12,652 nucleotides of DNA from Spirochaetaceae bacterium (GTDB taxonomy: Bacteria > Spirochaetota > Spirochaetia > B11-G9). The notes under the pieces were generated by a model. The model searched no databases. It saw only the letters and a list, made by a program, of their open reading frames with translations, and was not told where the DNA came from. Made by a program: the position numbers and the translations under genes. Shown piece by piece: positions 1 to 7,146 of the stretch. Each line of letters opens with the position of its first letter. Positions within the stretch are counted from its first letter, which is position 1. The stretch is from contig DAOVSY010000046.1 in NCBI GenBank assembly GCA_030633365.1, positions 1-12,652 on the forward strand. Direction: 5' to 3'.

Positions 1-2402
1 ATCCTGAAATGCTGCAGAAAGGGCTTGATATTTTAAAAGAATGGGCCTTTGAAATATCTTTTCTGGATAAAGAAATTGATAAAGAGAGGGGCGTTGTTTA
101 TGAGGAATGGAGAGTAGGAAGAGGTGCGGATGCACGAATGAGAGATAAATACTTTCCTGTACTGTTTTCAGATTCCAGATATGCAGAAAGACTGCCTATT
201 GGTGATATGGATATCGTAAATAACAGTTCTTACGATACAATTAAGCGATTTTATAAGGATTGGTACAGACCAGATCTTATGTCTGTTATTGTCGTAGGTG
301 AAGTAGATACTAATTCTGTAAAAAATCAAATTGAAGAATTATTTGGAAATTATTCCAATAGTCCGGATTCAAGGCCCAGAGAGGAATTCCCAGTTCCGGA
401 TAACGATGTTAAATTATATTCAGTTGTATCTGATCCTGAAGCTACTATAACTACAGTTCAACTATTCTATAAAAATAATAGTGGATTTAAGGATAATAAT
501 GAAAGTTATAAATCGTATATAAAAAAGATTCTTAACGATATAATATTTGGTCAAAGATTAAATGAACTTACAAATCAGAGTGAACCACCCTATATTTATG
601 CTTTTACAGGAACAGACGATCTTGTTAGAACAAAATCAGCATTTAGCATGGGCGCTGTAACAGTTGAAAATGGGGTTGTTCAGGCAGTAAAAACTCTTCT
701 TGTGGAAAATGAAAGGTTTTTAAAATTCGGGTTTACAGAAACAGAATTTGACAGAGCAAAAAATGATCTCCTTAGTTATATAGAATCAGCATACAGAGAA
801 AAAGATAAGACTGAATCTATAAATTTTGTAGAAGAACTAACCAGCTATTTTCTTAGTAAAACTCCCACTCCAGGTATTGAATGGGAGTTGAATGAAATTA
901 AAAAAATACTATCTGATCTTTCCCTTAAAGAGCTTATTGAAACTGGTATATCTGTGAGAAAACAAAGTAATCCTGTTGTAATTATTACAGGACCTGAAAA
1001 AGAGGGAATTCATTATCCGGAAGATCATATTCTTGATAGTCTTTTCGACGAAATAAATTCTGAATCGATAACTCCATACGATGATGGGGATAATATTTAT
1101 GAATTGATGTCAGATGTCCCTTTCCCCGGAACTGTTGTTTCTAAGTCCATTGATACAGTTGCTGAGTTTGAGATATGGGATCTTTCCAATGGAAGTAAAG
1201 TTATTTTTAAAGATACTGACTTGAAAAATGATGAACTGCTCTTTTCTGCATTCAGTCCTGGAGGAACTTCTCTTATTGAAAATACAAATTATATTTCATC
1301 AACACTTGCTGCAAATCTTGTTCAACTAAGTGGTCTGGGAGATTTTGATATAGTTGATCTGGGAAAGGCATTGTCCGGTAAAATAGTAGGTCTGTCTCCT
1401 TATGTAAGTACCCTGTATGAAGGGTTTTCCGGATCATCAATCCCCGGAGATGCGGAAACTCTTTTTCAACTTCTTAATCTTTATTTTACTTCTGTACGAC
1501 GGGATAATGTTGCTTATAATTCATTTATAAACCGTTTGGAGGGATTAATTAAAAATAGAGAGAGCAAGCCGGAAGTTATTTTTCAGGATGCAGTTAATGC
1601 AGCTCTTTATGATAATCATTTCAGATCACTACCATTAACAGAATCCAGATTAGGAGAAATTGATCAGATAAAAACATATGATATTTTTGAAGAACGTTTT
1701 GGAAATCCTGCAGATTTCATATTTATTTTTGCAGGAAATATTCCTGAAAATTTTAAATATCTGGTTGAAACCTATATAGCATCAATACCTCAAAATGGGA
1801 TTAAAGAAAACTGGGTAGATAGGGAAATAGTTTTAATTGAAGGAGTAAATACTCTGGATGTTTACGCAGGTATTGAGCCAAGAAGTTCTGTAAATATTCT
1901 TTTTTCCGGAAATTATATCTGGACTCTGGAAAATAATACAGCAATTTATGCTTTAAGAGAACTACTTGATATTAGACTCAGGGAAGAAGTACGGGAGGAT
2001 GCCAGTGGTACGTATGGTGTTAGTGTTTCTGCATCAGCAATAAAGGCTCCTATAGAAAAATATCATCTTTCCATAGGATTTTCATGTGACCCTGCCCGTG
2101 TGGATGAACTTACAGCTATAGTATTTGAAGTAATTGATGAAATTAAAACTTCATTAGCAAGTGATGATAACGTATTTAAAATAAAGGAAGGTTTTCGAAG
2201 GACATATGAGGAATCATTAAAGGAAAATACATACTGGCTGGGAATAATGGATGCTGTGTACAGATATAACCTGGACAGTTCATATCTTCTGGAAAAACCT
2301 GCCAGAAATGAAGCTTTATCTTCTAATATAATTCATGAAGCTGCTTTAAAATATCTTAATACAGATAATTATTTTAAAGCTGTTCTTTATCCTGAGAAAT
2401 AA
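1..2402 (+). CDS. M16 family zinc metallopeptidase (insulinase/PqqL-like), 5' truncated by window edge
   Basis: Only the last ~800 codons are present; the frame is open from base 3 (Pro-Glu before Met at 9), so that ATG is probably internal. M16 peptidases bind zinc through HxxEH plus a Glu about 75 residues downstream. HxxEH would lie upstream of the window, but the distal motif is visible: E26-R-G-V-V-Y-E-E33 (numbered from Met at 9) matches the ERNAVxxE pattern of pitrilysin, with E33 the likely third zinc ligand. The rest of domain 1 (to ~110), domain 2 (~120-330), domain 3 (~375-545) and domain 4 (~590-797) follow. Domain 4 has R662 and Y669, spaced like the substrate-binding Arg/Tyr pair of insulin-degrading enzyme (R824/Y831). 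The complete protein would be ~900-950 residues, as in periplasmic PqqL-type enzymes. A signal peptide cannot be checked. Its last 29 bases overlap the 3' end of the convergent ATPase gene. Family assignment is firm; substrate is unknown. Confidence 0.88.
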   Translation, partial: PEMLQKGLDILKEWAFEISFLDKEIDKERGVVYEEWRVGRGADARMRDKYFPVLFSDSRYAERLPIGDMDIVNNSSYDTIKRFYKDWYRPDLMSVIVVGEVDTNSVKNQIEELFGNYSNSPDSRPREEFPVPDNDVKLYSVVSDPEATITTVQLFYKNNSGFKDNNESYKSYIKKILNDIIFGQRLNELTNQSEPPYIYAFTGTDDLVRTKSAFSMGAVTVENGVVQAVKTLLVENERFLKFGFTETEFDRAKNDLLSYIESAYREKDKTESINFVEELTSYFLSKTPTPGIEWELNEIKKILSDLSLKELIETGISVRKQSNPVVIITGPEKEGIHYPEDHILDSLFDEINSESITPYDDGDNIYELMSDVPFPGTVVSKSIDTVAEFEIWDLSNGSKVIFKDTDLKNDELLFSAFSPGGTSLIENTNYISSTLAANLVQLSGLGDFDIVDLGKALSGKIVGLSPYVSTLYEGFSGSSIPGDAETLFQLLNLYFTSVRRDNVAYNSFINRLEGLIKNRESKPEVIFQDAVNAALYDNHFRSLPLTESRLGEIDQIKTYDIFEERFGNPADFIFIFAGNIPENFKYLVETYIASIPQNGIKENWVDREIVLIEGVNTLDVYAGIEPRSSVNILFSGNYIWTLENNTAIYALRELLDIRLREEVREDASGTYGVSVSASAIKAPIEKYHLSIGFSCDPARVDELTAIVFEVIDEIKTSLASDDNVFKIKEGFRRTYEESLKENTYWLGIMDAVYRYNLDSSYLLEKPARNEALSSNIIHEAALKYLNTDNYFKAVLYPEK

Positions 2403-3990
2403 TATTTTTTAATAAATCTTCTGCTGATTTTGAAAAAACACTGGAGGCTGGTCTGTAGTCAAAATTAATTATAATACCAAGACCTCCATTAATAGCCTCA
2501 TGTATAAAAGCTGAAGTTAATTTGAGATAAACTGATTTAATAATAATGCCATCTTTGCTTCTAAATACAAGATTTTTTAATTCAAAAGTTTTGGCAGCTG
2601 TAGAGACCTGTCTTGATATTAGAGGTAGAAAGGTCTTAATAAGTTTTAAATATAATTTATTATAATTACTGTCTTTTCGCAGAAGATTTTTTATTTGAGT
2701 ATAACGGTCTCTTTCTGTTCCGGGATGTTTTTTTCGTGGAATAAATTTAAGTAGTAGATTAAGAAGCTTGTCCGATTGGAAAAGTTTGTAAAGTGAAAAA
2801 TAAAAAAGTAAAAGTCCACCACTGTTGTTTAGTGAAAGTATTTTTGACTGTTGTATATTTATTAGTGTTATACTTAATTCTTTATCAAGAGCAGATCCGG
2901 GATCATGTGACATTGGTACAGAAAAAAGAGATGATTCTGATTCCAAAGAAGCTATTTTCTGATTAATAAGTCTTCCTGTTTTTATAAGCTGATGTCTTAG
3001 AGTATTTTTTTGTATTCTAATAATAAAATTTATGAGTTCATTTTTTTGATTATCTGTAAATAGTTTATAATCTTCAGTTTTACTCTCCTTAACACTTATA
3101 CCTGATAGAATTGCTATATAAGTTGCGAGATTTCCTAAAGATTCCTCTGCATTTGGAATAATTGGATGTTCTTTAAAATAGAATTTTATTAAACTCATCA
3201 TTCTGTCTGATACATCAGCTTTACATGGAATATTAAGTAATAGTTCACTATGAACCATATCCAATACATTTGAAATAGTTCTTAATAACTGTACCAGAAT
3301 TGCAGGATCTCCCTGTAGAAGATCCATAGACCGGTCTTCAGGTATAAAAGCAATATTCTGTATATTATAATCTTTCGGATCCAAATGCTCTTCCTGGGGC
3401 ATATTTTTATTAAAATTGCCAATTATGTCAGTTGGATCAAAATTAATCTCTGAGTAACCTTTATATCTGTTATGCCAGATATATATTTTATTTTTATCTG
3501 TGATTTTATTTGCTTCTTTAAGATATGCGCCTGCGGCAACATGAGAGACAGGTTCAGGGTTTGTAACAAGAATAAGATGCTCTGAAAGCGATAGAAAGCT
3601 TAAATTTTCTTCTGCCTGCATCCCTGCTGGCATATCGTATATTAGCAAGTCATATTTATCATTAAGTTCATTGGAATAGTCGGTTCCAATTAATTCTTTT
3701 AAAACCAAACTATCAAATGCACCTGTTTTTGATATAGGAAAGAGAAGATCTAAATTAGGCAAAATATTTATGGTATATGATTCGAGAGATTTATTTTTGA
3801 GGAGTTTCTGTTCTTTTCCATTGAAGAGACTTTGGGGAAGATCAAAAATAACAGCAATATCAGAAAGTGGATCAATATCTACAAGTCCTACATATAAACC
3901 TTTTCTTGCATAATAAATAGCCAGATTTGATGCCGTTGTTGTTTTCCCAACTCCACCTTTACCTGAAGCTATAGCTATTGAGTCTGCCAT
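2374..3990 (-). CDS. MinD/ParA-family P-loop ATPase with a long unrecognised C-terminal region
   Basis: 538 residues. The N-terminus is a classic deviant-Walker ATPase: Walker A GKGGVGKT at 10-17 (signature Lys11, catalytic Lys16), the switch I region V-D-I-D-P at 37-41, and Walker B/switch II L-L-I-Y-D-M-P-A-G at 115-123, close to the D-S-P-A-G of MinD. These proteins form ATP-dependent dimers and position cell structures such as division sites, plasmids, flagella or chemoreceptors. MinD and FlhG are usually ~260-300 residues. Here about 300 more residues follow (roughly 240-538), mostly helical-looking, with no motif I recognise, so the specific role is unknown. The start ATG at 3990 has AAGGAG (3996-4001) five bases upstream. 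The gene is monocistronic: divergent from the cyclase-like gene with a structured leader, and convergent with the M16 gene with a 29-base overlap. No MinC, ParB or flagellar gene is adjacent, which leaves the partner open. Confidence 0.85.
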   Translation of the reverse strand: MADSIAIASGKGGVGKTTTASNLAIYYARKGLYVGLVDIDPLSDIAVIFDLPQSLFNGKEQKLLKNKSLESYTINILPNLDLLFPISKTGAFDSLVLKELIGTDYSNELNDKYDLLIYDMPAGMQAEENLSFLSLSEHLILVTNPEPVSHVAAGAYLKEANKITDKNKIYIWHNRYKGYSEINFDPTDIIGNFNKNMPQEEHLDPKDYNIQNIAFIPEDRSMDLLQGDPAILVQLLRTISNVLDMVHSELLLNIPCKADVSDRMMSLIKFYFKEHPIIPNAEESLGNLATYIAILSGISVKESKTEDYKLFTDNQKNELINFIIRIQKNTLRHQLIKTGRLINQKIASLESESSLFSVPMSHDPGSALDKELSITLINIQQSKILSLNNSGGLLLFYFSLYKLFQSDKLLNLLLKFIPRKKHPGTERDRYTQIKNLLRKDSNYNKLYLKLIKTFLPLISRQVSTAAKTFELKNLVFRSKDGIIIKSVYLKLTSAFIHEAINGGLGIIINFDYRPASSVFSKSAEDLLKNIISQDKEQL

Positions 3991-4007
3991 GTCTGCTCCT
4001 TAGAGCT

Positions 4008-4079
4008 TTTTGCGCTGTATTACATTTTATATTTAAAAAAAACCTCTTATCTAATAGAAGGTCTCTACCTGGCGCAAAA
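4008..4079 (-). promoter_or_regulatory. Structured 5' leader of the ATPase gene (long-range inverted repeat)
   Basis: On the minus strand the 5' arm TTTTGCGC (4079-4072) is perfectly complementary to GCGCAAAA (4015-4008), which lies just before the ribosome binding site. Between the arms sits a hairpin followed by eight U. A second copy of the 5' arm, GCTTTTGCG (around 4118-4110), could pair with the same GCGCAAAAAGC segment, so alternative folds are possible. The site right before the start codon, GCTC-TAAG-GAGC, can also fold on the Shine-Dalgarno sequence. No known riboswitch class was recognised. Function is inferred from complementarity only. Confidence 0.4.
4035..4062 (-). terminator. 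Attenuator-like hairpin plus U8 in the ATPase leader
   Basis: Read on the minus strand: ACCTTCT (4062-4056), 7-base loop, AAGAGGT (4048-4042), then an uninterrupted run of eight T (4042-4035). The stem has one G-U pair and one C-A mismatch and can be extended outward by A-U and G-U pairs. This looks like a weak intrinsic terminator, but it lies upstream of the ATPase start codon with no minus-strand gene before it, so it would act inside the leader (attenuation) or end a short RNA. Confidence 0.4.
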
Positions 4080-4150
4080 TAGCCATAAACAAGCTGTCAC
4101 ACAGTACATCGCAAAAGCCTGCCTTAATACATATATTTACCATATAAATG

Positions 4151-4156
4151 ATTATA
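4151..4156 (-). promoter_or_regulatory. Candidate -10 element for the ATPase gene
   Basis: A perfect TATAAT on the minus strand; the -35 region is not convincing. Transcription would start near 4144, giving a leader of about 150 bases that includes the whole inverted repeat and the hairpin. The element lies at the edge of an 8-bp inverted repeat (TACATATA 4128-4135 / TATATGTA 4153-4160), a possible operator. Confidence 0.35.
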
Positions 4157-4192
4157 TGTACAGAAAAAGGATGCTGTGTTATTATTCATAGA

Positions 4193-4198
4193 TATAAT
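4193..4198 (+). promoter_or_regulatory. Candidate -10 element for the cyclase-like gene
   Basis: A perfect TATAAT on the plus strand, 26 bases before the GTG at 4224 and 11 bases before its AGAGGA site. The -35 region is weak. If real, it excludes the upstream in-frame GTG at 4176 as the main start. Confidence 0.3.
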
Positions 4199-4223
4199 AA
4201 TTATCTGTAGAGGATATATAGAA

Positions 4224-5924
4224 GTGGAAAAAACTGATAATACTGAAGGTCACGTAGGATTACTTGATAGAACTAAAAAAAGTTTGTCTAATCCAAAGAT
4301 TTTAGATACAAAAAAAACCAAGGCTCAGATTTATGTTGAAAATTATCTGAATGCTTTAAAGAATATTAATGATCTGGAAGATTCAGAAATAAAAACTGTT
4401 AGTAAAGTTCTTGAACTGGTAACAACTCTTGATGCAGGAGATATAAGTGGAGAGCTTCCTGATCATGTAGAAGGGCGAACAGATTCTGGATCATCTAAAT
4501 CTGAATTGGTTAATACATCTCTTGAAGTATCTATCCGGAAACAAATTGAGGATTTTTATTTACCAAAACAACTTGTAGCAGCTATTGTAGAGAATGGCTC
4601 TATTCCGGATGAATCCGAGCAATGTGTTGTTGGCATAGGCTTTATTGATATAGCAGATTATTCTTTTTTATCAAAATTCCTTACACCTATGGAGAATCAG
4701 ATAGTTTTAAATGGCTTATATGCATCATTTGCCTGGGTGCTTGAACAGCATGGAGGTTATCTTAATAAAATAGAAGGTGACAGTCTGATGTTCCATTACG
4801 GTGGAAATATAGACCCTAAAATTAGAGATCTGGATCCCGATGAAGCTGAAAAATATATAGCACAGGAGTTATTTTACACTTGTATCCATATGCAGAGAGT
4901 TGCATTCCTTTTTAATGATGCAAATGACAGCTTTTTATACGGAAGTGATAATGAAGATATTCAGAAACAGGTTGATGAAGCATTTAAAATTATCAGTGCT
5001 ATGCGAACAAGTGAGCTTGCACAAACCATAAACGCTTTTTTTCAAATAAGAATTAGAATAGGTGCAAATATTGGGGAAGTTACAATTGGTAATTTTGGAC
5101 CTGAAGGGGGCAAACAATGGGATATTATAGGTGTTCCTGTAATAGATGCAAAAAGAATGGAATCTACTGCTCCAATAGGTGGATTTAGAATTTCAGAAAC
5201 TCTCTTTAAAATACTGGATGAAACTGGATTAGTTGAGGCTTATTATCAAAGATTTAAAAGAGAAGCCGAAGCTATGTTTGGTTCTTTTAGTACAATAACA
5301 AGAGATGAACTTTTTAAATATGGGAAAGTAACTCTTAAAGATAAAAAAGGTGCAGAATTTAATACATATAGTATTCAGGTAAATCCTGCCCTACCGGAAG
5401 CAATGATGAATCAGGTTGAACTTCTTGTAAATCGTGATGAAATAGGATCACAGAGAATAGTTCAATTGCTACAGTATTACAGAGGTAATAAGTTTGTCAT
5501 AAATGCTATTGAGGCTACATTAATTAGTAAAGATATTATTCTAAGAAAAGCAAATATATTCAGTTATATCTTTCCTCTCAAATACAAAGCTCTGGAAGAA
5601 GAGCATAATGGAGATATACAAAAAATTGAGGAATATATATCATATGAATACAGGGTATTTGATTTATTTGAAATGATGGGACATCTTCAGGATATTTTAA
5701 AAGAAGAAATGATATTGGACGGCTCACCAAATATTGAATTTGAAGATTATGAATCCTTTATTAAAGAACTTGAAAATAGAACAAAGAAGGAAAATGAATA
5801 CAAAGAAACCAGAGTTTATCAAAGAAACTATTTTTATTCATATATTTATCCTATGGTATTCAAAAGTATAAATGCAAGTATTATCGAATATCAGCATAAA
5901 GCAGGGGAACTATCTGAGGTTTAG
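4224..5924 (+). CDS. Class III adenylate/guanylate cyclase-like protein, divergent
   Basis: 566 residues from GTG at 4224, chosen for AGAGGA (4209-4214) nine bases upstream. An in-frame GTG at 4176 with AAAGG five bases upstream would add 16 residues. Residues 1-~120 are polar. A class III cyclase homology domain covers ~130-345: metal-binding D142 (in G-F-I-D-I-A-D-Y-S) and D186 (in K-I-E-G-D-S-L-M), and adenine-selecting K182 and D300 (in W-D-I-I-G), which predict ATP rather than GTP. The 44-residue spacing of the two metal Asp and the D300/R311 offsets match mycobacterial Rv1625c exactly, but the transition-state Asn of V-N-x-A-x-R is Ile307 (V-I-D-A-K-R), while R311 remains. Between D186 and D300 there are ~50 extra residues. 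The C-terminal ~220 residues are helical-looking and unrecognised. No membrane segments, so probably cytoplasmic. It may make cAMP poorly or be a nucleotide-binding pseudoenzyme. It is divergent from the ATPase gene and its stop overlaps that of the convergent methyltransferase gene by 4 bases. Confidence 0.82.
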   Translation: MEKTDNTEGHVGLLDRTKKSLSNPKILDTKKTKAQIYVENYLNALKNINDLEDSEIKTVSKVLELVTTLDAGDISGELPDHVEGRTDSGSSKSELVNTSLEVSIRKQIEDFYLPKQLVAAIVENGSIPDESEQCVVGIGFIDIADYSFLSKFLTPMENQIVLNGLYASFAWVLEQHGGYLNKIEGDSLMFHYGGNIDPKIRDLDPDEAEKYIAQELFYTCIHMQRVAFLFNDANDSFLYGSDNEDIQKQVDEAFKIISAMRTSELAQTINAFFQIRIRIGANIGEVTIGNFGPEGGKQWDIIGVPVIDAKRMESTAPIGGFRISETLFKILDETGLVEAYYQRFKREAEAMFGSFSTITRDELFKYGKVTLKDKKGAEFNTYSIQVNPALPEAMMNQVELLVNRDEIGSQRIVQLLQYYRGNKFVINAIEATLISKDIILRKANIFSYIFPLKYKALEEEHNGDIQKIEEYISYEYRVFDLFEMMGHLQDILKEEMILDGSPNIEFEDYESFIKELENRTKKENEYKETRVYQRNYFYSYIYPMVFKSINASIIEYQHKAGELSEV

Positions 5925-6637
5925 TTTTTATTTTTTATTATTCCTGATATTTTTCGAAAAGTTTTTTCAATTCTAAGGGTCTCTGCCTGGGAAGTTCCTG
6001 CTCTCATAAAAATATCACTAAAAAAATGTTCAAGTTCTTTTTTTTCATTTTTTTTGAAAAAATTAAGACTTTCCAGGGATTCTGACATTGTATTAATAAC
6101 CTGTTCCATTCTTATTGAATTAACAGGATTATATCCTTTGCCGGAAAAATTAGATCTGTAAATTGAATAAGTAATTACCTGAACAGCCTGAGCCAGATTT
6201 AAAGAGGGTGAGTCAGGAGATGAAGGGATGCTGACAGCAATATCGCATGCTTCAAGCTCTTCAACTGTAAGACCACTGGATTCTCTTCCAAATACAATAG
6301 ATATTTCGCCTGATTCAATAGAATCAATTTTATGTGCAAGTTCTTCCGGAAAAATTGATATATATTTGCGTCTTTTACCTATTCGTCTTGTAGTACCGGC
6401 ACTTAGTACACTTTTTTCGAGTGCATTGTTAAGATTTTTATACCGTTTTGATTGTTCATAAATTTCAAAGGAATGGACTGAAAGATTCTTAATTCTTGCT
6501 GTATTATATATTGTTGTACCAACAATCGCCAATTTAGTAATTCCCATTGTATTCATTGCTCTGCATACAGCTCCAATATTGGAACTGCTTTGAGGTTCTA
6601 CAAGTACAATCTGAATATTGCTAAGGTTATTAGTCAT
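5921..6637 (-). CDS. trmJ: TrmJ-type SpoU (SPOUT) RNA 2'-O-methyltransferase
   Basis: 238 residues, close to the ~246 of E. coli TrmJ, which methylates the ribose of tRNA position 32 using S-adenosylmethionine. All three SpoU motifs are present: motif 1 around N20-I-G-A-V-C-R26 (catalytic Arg region) followed by A-M-N-T-M-G; motif 2 F-G-R-E-S-S-G-L at 116-123; motif 3 I-P-S-S-P-D-S-P-S-L-N-L-A-Q-A-V at about 137-152, forming the SAM-binding trefoil knot. The C-terminal ~75 residues form a charged helical tail, as in TrmJ. The ATG at 6637 lacks a clear Shine-Dalgarno site. A terminator-like hairpin separates it from fabZ, so it is probably transcribed on its own. tRNA rather than rRNA as the substrate is inferred from the family. 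Confidence 0.85.
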   Translation of the reverse strand: MTNNLSNIQIVLVEPQSSSNIGAVCRAMNTMGITKLAIVGTTIYNTARIKNLSVHSFEIYEQSKRYKNLNNALEKSVLSAGTTRRIGKRRKYISIFPEELAHKIDSIESGEISIVFGRESSGLTVEELEACDIAVSIPSSPDSPSLNLAQAVQVITYSIYRSNFSGKGYNPVNSIRMEQVINTMSESLESLNFFKKNEKKELEHFFSDIFMRAGTSQAETLRIEKTFRKISGIIKNKN

Positions 6638-6682
6638 AAAAAGACATTATGTTTTTTTATAATTTTAGTAAAGGATATTGAG

Positions 6683-6713
6683 AAAGACTGTAGTCTAATA
6701 AACTACAGCCCTT
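6683..6713 (-). terminator. Rho-independent terminator-like hairpin after the fab operon
   Basis: Just after the fabZ stop, the minus strand has CTGTAGT (6708-6702), a 7-base loop, and the perfect complement ACTACAG (6694-6688), followed by TCTTTCTC. Outer A-U, G-C and G-U pairs extend the stem to about 12 bp. The U tract is interrupted, so termination may be partial and some read-through into trmJ is possible. Confidence 0.6.
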
Positions 6714-6726
6714 CCTATATTTGAAA

Positions 6727-7146
6727 TTATTTAGATCCAACTATACAAAGCCATTCTGCTTCTGCTGCAATTTCCTCACCAACAAATGCTTTCCCTTTTT
6801 GTTTTAGCATTTTAGGGGAAATTCTTACATTTTCTATTTCAAATCTTACTTCATCCCCGGGAACAACCTGTCTTCTGAACTTTGCTTTTTCAATTGTAGC
6901 AAGAAAAAAGAGGCCGCCTTCTCCCAGTATCCCCAGTTCGTTTATTCCTGCTCCACCGCATTGCGCCATAGATTCTACCAGGATAACACCAGGTACTACA
7001 GGGTATTCAGGAAAATGGCCCTTAAAAAAAAATTCTGTATCTTTAAAAATCCTTTTTCCTGTAATTTTTTCTTTACTGACTTTAGTCAGTTCGTCTACAA
7101 ATAGGAATGGATCTCTATGTGGTAGTAGTTCTTTTACATCTTTCAT
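6727..7146 (-). CDS. fabZ: 3-hydroxyacyl-ACP dehydratase FabZ
   Basis: 139 residues, the usual length of this hotdog-fold enzyme, which dehydrates 3-hydroxyacyl-ACP to trans-2-enoyl-ACP in fatty acid elongation. Diagnostic features: L-P-H-R-D-P-F-L-F-V-D at 8-18 and G-H-F-P-E-Y-P-V-V-P-G-V-I-L-V-E-S-M-A-Q at 43-62. The catalytic pair is H44 and E58, with the 14-residue spacing of Pseudomonas FabZ (H49/E63). The central helix contains the Glu rather than the Asp of FabA, so isomerase activity is not expected. It is the last gene of the operon; its ATG overlaps the fabF TGA (ATGA, 7146-7143), suggesting translational coupling, with GGGAG a few bases upstream inside fabF. Confidence 0.95.
   Translation of the reverse strand: MKDVKELLPHRDPFLFVDELTKVSKEKITGKRIFKDTEFFFKGHFPEYPVVPGVILVESMAQCGGAGINELGILGEGGLFFLATIEKAKFRRQVVPGDEVRFEIENVRISPKMLKQKGKAFVGEEIAAEAEWLCIVGSK

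Noticed and set aside
4171..4191. Tiny leader peptide frame (ATG at 4171, six codons) before the cyclase-like gene
   Set aside because: The AAGG site directly abuts the ATG with no spacing, and such short frames are expected by chance.
4176..4223. In-frame GTG at 4176 as the start of the cyclase-like gene, adding 16 mostly hydrophobic residues
   Set aside because: It has an AAAGG site five bases upstream and cannot be excluded, but the GTG at 4224 has AGAGGA and a TATAAT just upstream, and the added stretch is too short for a membrane helix.
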